Positions 1-8,493 of a stretch of DNA of 40,643 nucleotides are shown here, one piece after another. The translations under genes and the position numbers were made by a program. The stretch spans positions 1-40,643 of the IMG/VR virus record IMGVR_UViG_3300012964_000021. One strand, given 5' to 3'. Position 1 is the first letter of the stretch; each line of letters starts with the position of its first letter. The notes under the pieces are model-generated. The model saw nothing but the letters and a program-made list of their open reading frames with translations, made no database searches and was not told where the DNA came from. This DNA is from a virus.

Positions 1-1422
1 ATGAAAACCTGTTGGATCGTTAATATCAATGTATCGACTTTGTCCACTATATGTTCTATCAATTGCCTGAATTTTTGCAATCTGATTTCCGTATACCAAC
101 GGTAAAACATTATAATCACTACCATTAACCATTCTGGACTGTGTCGAGAATACTTCTGGTGCACGTAATTTAATCTGTTCGTCAGTCTCAGAAGGTGCAG
201 CATTACCGATTGTCTGTTCGAGATTAAAAGTGACAACTAATGTATATTGTTGTTGATCATATCCAATATAAGGAATACTTATTTGTAGGCCTTGCGCGTT
301 ATCTGGACGAATTACAAGAGCCTGATTGGCACTTACACGAACCCACGTTCTAAATAAACCAGTTGGGACATTGCCGAAATTACCATCAGCAAAACGAATT
401 GTAATGGTATCATTAGCACCAGATATAACATCGAAAATATTTCTTTGAGAGAATTGGATACTATTATAGATAATATTCTCGCCAGCCAAAGCAGGTACTC
501 TTAGCCATTTATTGATAACGTTACCTGCCTGATCTGTTTCTTGTACATAAACATCATCCTGATTAACATTCTGAATATCAATCGGGAAAACTCTGTTTGG
601 CACAGGAAAATCGAAATTTGTGTCGATGTTTATTAGATTGCCTTGCTTAAAATATAAGAAGAAACCAGTATTGGCAGAAGCTACACCTAAGCTATCATTT
701 CTATAGATAAAATTAAACGGATTTAACGGATCGGGGTCACGTTCAAATATAGTTTCATTTGTAATAAAATCTGGATTGCAAATGTCAATCGGATATTGTT
801 GACCATTAACGTTAATAGATGTAGAGTAGGTTACTGCTTGTCTTAATACACTATTGAGTTGATATAAATCTGTATTGATACTACCAATAGTTCCGCTTTT
901 TGTTGGTCGACCAAATGGGTTTAGCGAGCTAAATGCAGCATTGCTAATTTGAATAAATTGATCAAACCAATCTGGATTATTTGGGTCGTTCCAGAAGATT
1001 GTTAGATCATTGATATTAACACCGTTGGCATCCGTTAATGGCTGATTAGTTTGAACGGCTGCAATCTTAAACATGCCACTTGCAGGTATGTTTCTACGAG
1101 GCACATAGTTAACCATTTGCGCCAGGCGAATAATACTTTCCCTACGTTCGGCTGTGTCAATGAAATTTTCACGACTGTTTAAATCTGTTCTGAAAGCAAG
1201 ACTAGTACCAAGATAGGCAATGAGTTCAATAATTGCAATAAATTCAGAACTTTCAATATAATCATTGAAATCTTCTGGATAATATGTTTGAACATAATTT
1301 ATTAATGCCTGCTTTAATGTGTCAAAGTCATACGCAGTATAATCAATGAATTGGTAAGCTTTAAATATTTTCTTATAATCTTCTGCCGCGAACAAGTTAG
1401 ATTGGCGAATACTTTCTGACAT
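1..1422 (-). CDS. 6: Baseplate wedge protein gp6, 3' part outside window
   Basis: The frame is open from an ATG at 1422 to the window edge (474 codons), so the C-terminus is missing. The product resembles the gp6/J-like baseplate wedge family. In T4, gp6 dimers form the inner ring of the wedge and help trigger sheath contraction. Seen: an N-terminal stretch with YYPEDFNDYIESSEFIAI, typical of the family start, then RENFIDTAERRESIIRLAQ, then a long beta-rich region. Its ATG overlaps the TAA of the upstream homing endonuclease gene by one base (TAATG). A GGAG ribosome binding site lies 8 nt upstream, inside that gene. It is the last visible gene of the leftward baseplate operon. Assignment by family resemblance and by the gp25-gp6 order is firm. 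Confidence 0.9.
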   Translation of the reverse strand, partial: MSESIRQSNLFAAEDYKKIFKAYQFIDYTAYDFDTLKQALINYVQTYYPEDFNDYIESSEFIAIIELIAYLGTSLAFRTDLNSRENFIDTAERRESIIRLAQMVNYVPRRNIPASGMFKIAAVQTNQPLTDANGVNINDLTIFWNDPNNPDWFDQFIQISNAAFSSLNPFGRPTKSGTIGSINTDLYQLNSVLRQAVTYSTSINVNGQQYPIDICNPDFITNETIFERDPDPLNPFNFIYRNDSLGVASANTGFFLYFKQGNLINIDTNFDFPVPNRVFPIDIQNVNQDDVYVQETDQAGNVINKWLRVPALAGENIIYNSIQFSQRNIFDVISGANDTITIRFADGNFGNVPTGLFRTWVRVSANQALVIRPDNAQGLQISIPYIGYDQQQYTLVVTFNLEQTIGNAAPSETDEQIKLRAPEVFSTQSRMVNGSDYNVLPLVYGNQIAKIQAIDRTYSGQSRYIDINDPTGFH

Positions 1423-2090
1423 TATGTTTTCTCCGGGAACAACCAGTACCATGTACCATCGTGATTATACTTTCTTTTTTTGCCCAAATGGGCTTGCCTG
1501 TTTGACACCGAGGATTTAATTTTAGAATCGTCTCGGTGATGCTTTCCTGCCATGCTGCTAACACAACCTTTATTAGATTCAGAAATTTTTGCTCGGGTTG
1601 AATCAGCTACTGCGTGCCCTTTTCTTGATTCTCCCATTTTCTTACGCACTTCGTCAGGAAGTTTTCTTCTGGTAAGTGCTTTACTAAGGTTTTGTCTATG
1701 CTCGTCAGTAAAGGATTGACCTTTTGCCCACGATATCTGTCCTTGATGCGCTAAGGACATATTCTTTCTAATTTCGGGCGAAATAATTTTGCCTACTTGC
1801 AATTCCCGAGAGACTTTTGCATGTTCTTCTCTTACTTTCTTATATATACGACTACTGTATCTTTTCATATTACTCATCATATGAGCAGCATGCCACATCT
1901 TACCACCGTATATTCTTGCCAATAATAGGTGGGCAATAAAGTGTTCTCGTGCAGTAAGTTGTACTAAGTTATTCGATATATCGGTACCGCCCATACATTT
2001 TGGTATAATATGATGAATCTCACTGTAACCATCTATAGTTCTATTATGAGCCACTTCTATTAATTTGTTGTAAATCTTATTATAATTCAT
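1422..2090 (-). CDS. HNH homing endonuclease with NUMOD3-type repeats
   Basis: 222 aa. The N-terminal HNH core is visible at residues about 25-55: EIHHIIPKCMGG with the paired histidines, followed by NNLVQLTAREHFIAHLLL, which carries the Asn and second His of the ββα-metal fold. Residues about 100-205 hold several short repeats of the NUMOD3 type (for example SPEIRKNMSLAHQGQ, SFTDEHRQNLSKAL, LPDEVRKKMGESRKG), which contact DNA in phage homing enzymes. The gene sits exactly between gp25 and gp6, with a TGATG overlap at its start and a TAATG overlap at its end. It is a free-standing (intron-less) mobile endonuclease that probably cuts relatives lacking it near the gp25/gp6 junction. No intron is seen. 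Target and activity are inferred. Confidence 0.9.
   Translation of the reverse strand: MNYNKIYNKLIEVAHNRTIDGYSEIHHIIPKCMGGTDISNNLVQLTAREHFIAHLLLARIYGGKMWHAAHMMSNMKRYSSRIYKKVREEHAKVSRELQVGKIISPEIRKNMSLAHQGQISWAKGQSFTDEHRQNLSKALTRRKLPDEVRKKMGESRKGHAVADSTRAKISESNKGCVSSMAGKHHRDDSKIKSSVSNRQAHLGKKRKYNHDGTWYWLFPEKT
1431..1434 (-). promoter_or_regulatory. Ribosome binding site of gene 6 inside the HNH gene
   Basis: GGAG on the minus strand, 8 nt before the gene 6 ATG. It is made from the last codons of the homing endonuclease (P-E-K-T-stop). Insertion of the endonuclease therefore left gene 6 with a good Shine-Dalgarno sequence. Confidence 0.75.
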
Positions 2091-2509
2091 CAGAATGTTT
2101 CTCGGTCTTTCAATGAGAAGGTAACAAACATATTATCGGTAATTGCCTCCGGCTGAAATAATAATACCATTACAATATTTAATGCCTGATCTTCCTGATA
2201 CACATCAATATTAATCAATTCAACCCGTGGGTCGGAATTTACTACTCGAACTGCATCTTCAATAATTGCGTTTTTTGTATATTCATCAAATGGGTCAAAC
2301 AAGTAATTATAGATATTTGTGCCAAAACCCGGCAACATTACTCTTGATCCTATTGGTGTTGCAAAATGATTATTAATATCTCGTTTCACTAAATCTATAT
2401 TGGTTAATGAATAAGGTGGGCTTGATTGGCCGACCGTGTTGAAACCAACAAAGTACGGAACTCTTGTAATTTGATTTTGTTGTACTAAACCTGATTGATT
2501 GGATGCCAT
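2090..2509 (-). CDS. 25: Baseplate wedge protein gp25
   Basis: 139 aa, the usual size of the gp25/GpW family (T4 gp25 is 132 aa). It is an inner-baseplate protein that helps start sheath assembly; relatives occur in type VI secretion systems (TssE). Seen: LVKRDINNHFATPIGSRVMLPGFGTNIYNYLFDP in two conserved blocks, then VRVVNSDPRVELINIDV, which contains the family's E/D-P-R motif. A late promoter (2526-2534) and an AAGAGAA ribosome binding site lie just upstream, so it heads a sub-operon with the HNH gene and gp6. Its TGA overlaps the HNH start codon. Confidence 0.92.
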   Translation of the reverse strand: MASNQSGLVQQNQITRVPYFVGFNTVGQSSPPYSLTNIDLVKRDINNHFATPIGSRVMLPGFGTNIYNYLFDPFDEYTKNAIIEDAVRVVNSDPRVELINIDVYQEDQALNIVMVLLFQPEAITDNMFVTFSLKDRETF

Positions 2510-2525
2510 ATAATTCTCTTTTTGT

Positions 2526-2534
2526 TATTTATCA
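2526..2534 (-). promoter_or_regulatory. Late promoter -10 element (TGATAAATA) for gp25
   Basis: TGATAAATA on the minus strand in the 44-nt gap between gp5 and gp25, 16 nt before the gp25 start. It matches the motif found ahead of ten other late-class genes here and resembles T4 TATAAATA. The predicted leader is only about 10 nt. Confidence 0.75.
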
Positions 2535-2553
2535 AGAAAATTATATGGATGTT

Positions 2554-4893
2554 TTATTGTGGTGGAAATTTCTTATCACAACCGTTTGGATCAACATTCT
2601 GTACAATCATAGTTATAATATTAGGCCCGCGTCTGCCGACTTGAGTAAACCACACCGAATCTCTTAATGATTGCCCTGCTAAATTCCAATCGCCGGTTTT
2701 TATTCCAGCAATAAATCTCTTAAATTTCGATAAACGTGATTTACCCATGTTATAGCATAAGTCAGCGCATGCGCGTTTTCTTACATCCGAAAGGTCTCCC
2801 CATGTATCAATGCCGATTAACTCTTGAGCACCTTTGATTGATATTGGCGCGTCTTGATTAAACCAATTCGATACCAGTGGGCTTGGTGTCGAGGTTGGGA
2901 CTGGATACACGGGTATTTCGTTTGCTCTTAATAGATGGCCAATGCCGCCGGTTGGTAACCCTAAAGAATCAAGGTAGGTTGAATATCTGACACCCTCGTG
3001 TATTTTTAATTGGCATTCATAAGCTGCCATATTGAAGTCTTTTGTTACTATAGTATCAACTGGTGTTTCTGCTACAATTTCTGTGTTGTTTGCACCCGGT
3101 GTCGTATTAGTCACAGGGGATGTTGCAGCACCACCACCGGCGCCGCCCGAGCCTTCGTAGGTTATGTCGCCTTGTGTTGAAATTGGAACATACCCTGAGA
3201 TACTCTTGTAGGTAAATGCATCATGTTCTGGGCAAGGTTCGTAAGTTGGAAATCTTGTTACAGTGGTTTGAACTGCGGTTGCATTCCTTTTGAATTTAGA
3301 ATCCATATCGGCCCATGTTGCTAAGATATTAATTTTATCAATCATGGGTTTAATTTCTGCACTGGCAGGAATCGGTGCTGTTGGTACAGAAACTGCGGGT
3401 CCTGCTGTGCCTGCTGTACCAGCAGCACCAGTTGTACCAGCACCGGGGCCTGGAAATACGCCTAAGAAGTACCCAGCAACATTTCCTGCAAAACTACCAG
3501 TGTTTCCGCTAACTGTTCCGCTAAAACTACCATCGGTTGCATTAACACTGCCAGAAAAGCTTCCGCTTGCTGCACTAACAGAACCGTTGACCCCCAATGT
3601 ACTGCCGAAGTTGACTGAAGATTCGACGTTGAGTGTACCTTTAATGTGTGTAGGACCAACATTGAGAATATCCGCTGCGGTTAGCTTATATGCATTAGCA
3701 CTTTCGTTGATTGTTCCGACAACCTTAACTTCTAAACTTGCACCAATTGAAAGATATGTGTTATTCTTTACTGTGGTATGTGTATTATTTTGTGCCTGGA
3801 TTACAATATTGCCACCATCCCCTAACCCTTCACCCATGTAATTCCATGCTGGTATATTTGAAGTTTTTGGGATATTATTTACATCATAGGTAAATGTTGT
3901 CGTAGATTCTTTTGTATCTTTAGCTGCCTTCATGTATATATTCTGACCAGCTTCAATATTAATATTTCTATCTGCTCGAATGTTGAAATCTCTCTGTGCA
4001 CGCATAGAGATATTGGTTGCACCAAAAATATCAATATTGCCCTTTTGGTCCATTTGTACCCATGCAGTACCATCGCGATTGATTAAATAGATAAACCCAT
4101 TTGTTTCGTTGATGTTTATTTGTGCACCAGATTTAGTAGTAAGTTGTACATATTCACTACCTTCGGCATCATCCATTATAAATGATGATCCACCTTTTCT
4201 GCGAATTTTTTCAGCATCAACATTTTTTGTGATAACCGGCCCCGGTGTAATAATACCGAATACCTGACTGGGCGATTCGCGTCGAGCACTAGAATCGGTT
4301 ACTCCTCTATTAGGATCAGTTATTAATCCCTGATTACCTAATCCTTTAAATTTTGTCGCCTGATATGGTCTGGATGTCTGATCTGGGTGAGTTACTTTTG
4401 TATCATTTTTATTATATTCAGCAACAGGAACAAGTTTACCTTGGTATTGATAATTATTTGTACTAGCAGCCATGCCCGGAACCATGCTATTCATAAATTG
4501 GTTATATAATGACCCAATCCATATGCCCCTCGAAGGATCACCGTTAATAAACATTACTAATACCTGATTATTGATATCTGGCGGTACCATCCACATTCCA
4601 TAAGATGTTTGCGTACCTTCGAACGTCTGAGTATCAGCTGAACTTGTTGTGTCAATGTTTGTTGCGCCTGCAAACGGTGAACAATAGTTTACAATCACCC
4701 AACCTTCTTCGTTATCGGGCGCAGATCCTAATTCAGGAATCCATACTCTTAATCTACCATTTTTTTGTACATCAGCTGTATCTTTAACAAAACCAACAAA
4801 GACGCCGAAAAGCGCGGGTGCGCGACCTGCAGGCTGAAATAAGTCATTTTTTGTCGGCGATGTTGTTCTTGCGTGTGTATTTAGATATGCCAT
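2554..4893 (-). CDS. 5: Baseplate hub spike gp5 with C-terminal GH24 lysozyme
   Basis: 779 aa. The N-terminus (about 25-135) is an OB-fold-like domain (GVFVGFVKDTADVQKNGRLR, ending near GIWIGSLYNQFMNSMVPG). Residues about 230-460 form a VgrG-like beta-helix with regular strands (INRDGTAWVQMDQKG, NIDIFGATNISMRAQ, NIEAGQNIYMKAAKD). A Gly/Ala/Pro-rich linker follows. Residues about 635-775 are a T4-type lysozyme with all three catalytic residues in place: Glu in KIHEG, Asp in YLDSLG, and Thr in LPTGGIGHLL. In T4 gp5 the lysozyme lies between the OB fold and the helix; here it is at the C-terminal end. It should pierce the outer membrane and cut peptidoglycan during injection. Its ATG overlaps the stop of the upstream hub gene (TAATG). 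Confidence 0.9.
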   Translation of the reverse strand: MAYLNTHARTTSPTKNDLFQPAGRAPALFGVFVGFVKDTADVQKNGRLRVWIPELGSAPDNEEGWVIVNYCSPFAGATNIDTTSSADTQTFEGTQTSYGMWMVPPDINNQVLVMFINGDPSRGIWIGSLYNQFMNSMVPGMAASTNNYQYQGKLVPVAEYNKNDTKVTHPDQTSRPYQATKFKGLGNQGLITDPNRGVTDSSARRESPSQVFGIITPGPVITKNVDAEKIRRKGGSSFIMDDAEGSEYVQLTTKSGAQININETNGFIYLINRDGTAWVQMDQKGNIDIFGATNISMRAQRDFNIRADRNINIEAGQNIYMKAAKDTKESTTTFTYDVNNIPKTSNIPAWNYMGEGLGDGGNIVIQAQNNTHTTVKNNTYLSIGASLEVKVVGTINESANAYKLTAADILNVGPTHIKGTLNVESSVNFGSTLGVNGSVSAASGSFSGSVNATDGSFSGTVSGNTGSFAGNVAGYFLGVFPGPGAGTTGAAGTAGTAGPAVSVPTAPIPASAEIKPMIDKINILATWADMDSKFKRNATAVQTTVTRFPTYEPCPEHDAFTYKSISGYVPISTQGDITYEGSGGAGGGAATSPVTNTTPGANNTEIVAETPVDTIVTKDFNMAAYECQLKIHEGVRYSTYLDSLGLPTGGIGHLLRANEIPVYPVPTSTPSPLVSNWFNQDAPISIKGAQELIGIDTWGDLSDVRKRACADLCYNMGKSRLSKFKRFIAGIKTGDWNLAGQSLRDSVWFTQVGRRGPNIITMIVQNVDPNGCDKKFPPQ

Positions 4894-7403
4894 TACGAAG
4901 CCTTACCTTTTGTAATATTGGTTGTTGATAATCTATCTGACTTCTTAGCAGTAGATGGAATTGATGTGTCTGCAGCAGCCAGCGGTGTTCTGGATTTTCC
5001 ACTCGACTCCTCAATATCTTTTAAGAAGTCAGATAAATTAATCATAGGATCCAAAATACAGGTTAATTCTTGAGTAAATTTACCCATTTCAAATTTGCTT
5101 ACGATAGTTATAACCTTGTAGACACCACTAAAGGTTTCAACCTCGGTATACGGATCCATTGAATCAATAACCTGATCATAGATTCTCGGAGTACGAAAAC
5201 GTATTACAATAAAATTATCAGATCCAAATAAATTAACTGCTGTTGTATCCTGAGTGCCTCTAATTGCGTTTATTGCATCTGCTGGATTCATTTTTGATTT
5301 ATATGGCAATACCTCTACATTTGGGTTTATATTGCGCGGAAATAACCAGTACGGGTCTCCTTTAACAACCAACTTTACTGACTGAAGACTTGCATCCAAT
5401 GTCGAATACAATGCAGTTGAAAAAACATTAGCTACACGAGATCTGCCCGAATTACTCGACGGATCCATTGCATATGCTAATGAATTTTCTTGTTGTCCTT
5501 CTCTGTAAGGGATTGGCCTTAACTTTCCCTTTCTGTTAGAAATGGCGATATCGTAGGCAGCCTTTGCTGCCGGCGAATTAATATTCACATCGGATATAAA
5601 TCGCAGATTTATATTTTCACCATTGGAATTGGTACCGGGCCTTGGTTCGGACAGGGATCTTGCACGTTTCTTGGCAGCTTCTAATTCTGCAGTTGTTGCT
5701 GTTGTACCGCTTGCACTTATTCCACCGCTGGCTTGTAATGTGGAGACAAATGCAGTTCTCTGGGACGGTTTAGCATTATTCAATAAAGTGGTATAACGTG
5801 ACTTTAATGTTGGATCAATGTCGGCACTATTTAGAGCGTTTCGTGCCTCGTTAATCTTTGCATCTACATTCTGGTCAGGTGTAGCACTATTAATGAAATT
5901 TAAGATTTTTCTAATTTCCTCAGTTGCCTTTTTTTCGTTTTCTTCTCTTTGTTTTTGTACAGCCACACCCGGCATGTTGATTGCTGAATCATAATATATA
6001 CCGCCAAATCTGGCTAAAGATGCTGCAAATGAATAATTCATATTAAGGTCAAATGAAATAATTTGATCATTTAATCCGGTGAATATGTAATTGTACTTCT
6101 TGTTTAAAATCTTTTTCTTAATGTACTCAACCATGCGTTTTTTTGCAGATTCGCGAGTATCGGGAGTTTGTCCAGTCTGTGATGCGTTTACATCCGCCAT
6201 GCCGAGATCATATTTAACAATAAAAATCGATATCTCAACTGCATTATCTTGTCGTAACATATCAAATGCAATGGGCCTTGTTTCTGTTACAACCCTCCAT
6301 AACTTTTTCATCTGATCAGTTACCTGATTTGCTGCTTTAGGTTGACCAGCTGGTGTATCTGATCCTTGCATTAATTTTTGAAATTCGTTTGTATTACCTA
6401 ATATAGCATCAACAATCTTATCTATCCCAGTGCCGGCGTTAAAAGTTGCAGTCTTCTTCTGAAAGTCTATAAAATCTCTTCCGAATGCTGTGCTCTTGTT
6501 ATCGTTGGGCTGAACAATACCAATATTCTCTAATTCTGGGTCGACTATTATTTTATAGGAATCAGGAATGCTATAATTATCGATTAATTTTTCATACTGA
6601 TCGGCATTCAATTTCTGTTCGAGATCTTGCATGGCTTTTCCAAAGGTTGTTAATCCCTTTAGAACAGTATTATGCTGAATAGCAAAGTATGAATTTGATT
6701 GTGCTAATTCATCATATATAATGGCATCAAATTCATATCTGGTACCTACCTGCGATACCTTAGCTTTTGAATTTGTAAGTTTTAACGGCCAGACCCATTT
6801 TAATCCGCCTAATCCCGATGGCGAACCAGATGTTACGGACTCCGATGTATCTGGTTCTCGACCTCTAAATTCAAGTTGAAGGAAACATGGCATAACAAGC
6901 CAGTTACCTATACCTAATGCGGTAGCCTGATAAAACATCTTGTCGAGCAGGCCTGCGCCCGATGGTTCTACGATCTCAAACTTTACTAATGTTTGTGTTC
7001 CCGTTCCAGCTTCAACCGACGGTACTGCAATTCCGTTGAGTTCGACTTTATCAATTGTTAAATCCGACACGCCACTTTCTGCAATAATAATTTGATTATT
7101 CGTATTCAAAACAGCACCACTATGTGCATTTTCCAGTGATGTTATGAATAATTTCCAGTGATAGGTATATTGGTCGTAGTTATCCAATATGTTGGGGATA
7201 AAGTTTAACTCATATTCGTCTTTCGATGATGGAACATTATTTGTGGTATTATGCGCCATTGTGTTTGTTTTTGGTGCAGGTGTACCTTGTTTGGGTGCAA
7301 CCTTTTCGGTGTATCCGTAATGACCGCTAATCACATTACCGAGCTCGTCGTAGACACGGGTGTCTTCGACTACCACAGTTTTCATAAAATCTTTTGATGC
7401 CAT
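4893..7403 (-). CDS. Large baseplate hub protein (gp27-like position)
   Basis: 836 aa, with no motif that identifies it outright. It lies between gp53 and gp5, where related marine T4-like phages carry a large structural gene, and it is translationally coupled to gp5. It probably forms or elaborates the hub to which the gp5 spike binds, the job of gp27 in T4 (391 aa). Seen: a Thr/Pro-rich N-terminus (1-65), beta-rich hub-like sequence (about 70-260, including LPF-type block WLVMPCFLQLEFRGREP), a long charged helical middle (about 490-570), and a C-terminal beta domain (about 690-800: DNFIVIRFRTPRIYDQVID, then YKVITIVSKFEMGKFTQEL) like the last hub domain of tail proteins. The length, about twice T4 gp27, is unexplained. 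The virion role is likely; exact homology to gp27 is inferred. Confidence 0.6.
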   Translation of the reverse strand: MASKDFMKTVVVEDTRVYDELGNVISGHYGYTEKVAPKQGTPAPKTNTMAHNTTNNVPSSKDEYELNFIPNILDNYDQYTYHWKLFITSLENAHSGAVLNTNNQIIIAESGVSDLTIDKVELNGIAVPSVEAGTGTQTLVKFEIVEPSGAGLLDKMFYQATALGIGNWLVMPCFLQLEFRGREPDTSESVTSGSPSGLGGLKWVWPLKLTNSKAKVSQVGTRYEFDAIIYDELAQSNSYFAIQHNTVLKGLTTFGKAMQDLEQKLNADQYEKLIDNYSIPDSYKIIVDPELENIGIVQPNDNKSTAFGRDFIDFQKKTATFNAGTGIDKIVDAILGNTNEFQKLMQGSDTPAGQPKAANQVTDQMKKLWRVVTETRPIAFDMLRQDNAVEISIFIVKYDLGMADVNASQTGQTPDTRESAKKRMVEYIKKKILNKKYNYIFTGLNDQIISFDLNMNYSFAASLARFGGIYYDSAINMPGVAVQKQREENEKKATEEIRKILNFINSATPDQNVDAKINEARNALNSADIDPTLKSRYTTLLNNAKPSQRTAFVSTLQASGGISASGTTATTAELEAAKKRARSLSEPRPGTNSNGENINLRFISDVNINSPAAKAAYDIAISNRKGKLRPIPYREGQQENSLAYAMDPSSNSGRSRVANVFSTALYSTLDASLQSVKLVVKGDPYWLFPRNINPNVEVLPYKSKMNPADAINAIRGTQDTTAVNLFGSDNFIVIRFRTPRIYDQVIDSMDPYTEVETFSGVYKVITIVSKFEMGKFTQELTCILDPMINLSDFLKDIEESSGKSRTPLAAADTSIPSTAKKSDRLSTTNITKGKAS

Positions 7404-7404
7404 G

Positions 7405-7692
7405 TTATTGCTTTAGTATGTTTGGTGGAATATAAATTTCAAGGCCGGCTACAAAATCTTGTATTGGATCAATGAGCTTATCTGGATTTCTAACAGCAAA
7501 GACCCACCATAGTCGTGGTGTTCCATATTCTTCCTGACTTAACAAATCTGGTCGTTGATCATATGCCGGAGGTATTCTAATAATTTTATCAAAGTCACTT
7601 TTCGGTACAGTCCTTGGTACCATAATATCGAGGTACCAATCCTTAATTGGGGTAAGCAGGTATTCGCTTGATTCTTTAGAATTCTGAGCCAT
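7405..7692 (-). CDS. 53: Baseplate wedge protein gp53 (short form)
   Basis: 95 aa, about half of T4 gp53 (196 aa). The conserved gp53/LysM-like core is visible: EYGTPRLWWVFAVRNPDKLIDP followed by FVAGLEIYIPPN, matching the family pattern Y-G-(x)-LWW-x-N-x-DP-x-G-x-IP. In T4, gp53 clamps adjacent wedges together around the hub. Here only the N-terminal leader and the LysM-like domain remain. It lies 2 nt after the stop of the upstream junction protein and just before the hub gene, in the leftward operon. Confidence 0.85.
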   Translation of the reverse strand: MAQNSKESSEYLLTPIKDWYLDIMVPRTVPKSDFDKIIRIPPAYDQRPDLLSQEEYGTPRLWWVFAVRNPDKLIDPIQDFVAGLEIYIPPNILKQ

Positions 7693-7694
7693 TT

Positions 7695-8372
7695 TTAAAT
7701 GTATCCACTGTTAATTAACTTTCCGCTGCGGAACTTATCTAAGTCAAATTTATTTCTAAGGTCGATCGGTGTATATTGAGTGTCAAGCTCAATGGACACC
7801 GATATATGTGTTGGCACAGCAGTATAACCATTTTTATTACCTGCCGGTAACGATACACCGATATTAGATGAATAACCAGCTGAACTTCTTGTATAAACTG
7901 GAACATAATCGATGTCTGCTTCGTAGGTATAATCAAAGTTCTTTACAACAACCGGCACATTATTAAATTGGTAATCGCCCATATAATTAAAAATTAAAAC
8001 TGGTGGCGGCGTACCAGCTTTATTATACGGATTTATACCAAAATACGATTTCGTTACTGCGCGGAAGAAGTGTATAACTGCCAATAAATACAATGCTTCA
8101 TCGTTAGATTGCGCTGTAAACTCAGCCTTAATAGATATCGGCTTTACATAAGATCTAACATAGGCATTATATCCGTAGTTTGAGTGAATAAAGCTGGTTG
8201 GATCGTATTCCGCAACACTACCTGTTGAGACAGATGGCGTATATGGGAATAAGACACCGCTAGTCTGGTATAAAGGAAAAAGTATATTAGTATTATCTCG
8301 TGGGCCAAGAATATCTACAGCCGCATTGCTATTTTTTGGTTGCAATCTTGCTCTGAAATCTTGTTGTGGCAT
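7695..8372 (-). CDS. Baseplate tail-tube junction protein (gp48/gp54-like)
   Basis: 225 aa. The central part (about 75-150: ISIKAEFTAQSNDEALYLLA, then FFRAVTKSYFG, PPPVLIFNYMGDYQFNNVPVVVKNFDYTY) has the arrangement of tail-tube initiator proteins, where one helix sits between tube-like beta sheets. The C-terminus HISVSIELDTQYTPIDLR resembles the end of such proteins. It is the first gene of the baseplate operon, with a late promoter 22 nt upstream and a strong AGGAGAA ribosome binding site. T4 gp48 (364 aa) and gp54 (320 aa) are larger. I cannot separate the two, and only one copy is in the window. Confidence 0.6.
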   Translation of the reverse strand: MPQQDFRARLQPKNSNAAVDILGPRDNTNILFPLYQTSGVLFPYTPSVSTGSVAEYDPTSFIHSNYGYNAYVRSYVKPISIKAEFTAQSNDEALYLLAVIHFFRAVTKSYFGINPYNKAGTPPPVLIFNYMGDYQFNNVPVVVKNFDYTYEADIDYVPVYTRSSAGYSSNIGVSLPAGNKNGYTAVPTHISVSIELDTQYTPIDLRNKFDLDKFRSGKLINSGYI

Positions 8373-8394
8373 ATATTTGTTCTCCTGGCTTGCT

Positions 8395-8403
8395 TATTTA
8401 TCA
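8395..8403 (-). promoter_or_regulatory. Late promoter -10 element (TGATAAATA) for baseplate operon
   Basis: TGATAAATA on the minus strand, 22 nt before the first baseplate gene (start 8372). It lies in the divergent gap with gp55, about 35 bp from the gp55 sigma70-type promoter, so one gap holds an early-type and a late-type promoter pointing apart. Confidence 0.78.
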
Positions 8404-8436
8404 GGGTAATAAACACGAGTTTTTATAGCGAAATCC

Positions 8437-8465
8437 TTGACTCTATAACATATATTTGTTATACT
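8437..8465 (+). promoter_or_regulatory. Sigma70-type promoter for gp55-gp47-gp46
   Basis: TTGACT at 8437-8442, a 17-nt spacer, and TATACT at 8460-8465. This is five of six matches to each consensus hexamer at ideal spacing. The predicted start is near 8472, 20 nt before the gp55 ATG, with TTTAGGAGAAA as ribosome binding site. No late -10 element precedes this operon, consistent with host-polymerase expression before late genes. Confidence 0.72.
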
Positions 8466-8493
8466 GTAATGAAACCCTGTTTAGGAGAAATTA

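Noticed and set aside
3290-3841. Plus-strand open frame of 183 codons opposite gp5
   Set aside because: Low-complexity Pro/Ala/Leu frame mirroring the Gly/Thr/Ser-rich linker of gp5; no ribosome binding site; wrong strand for the operon.
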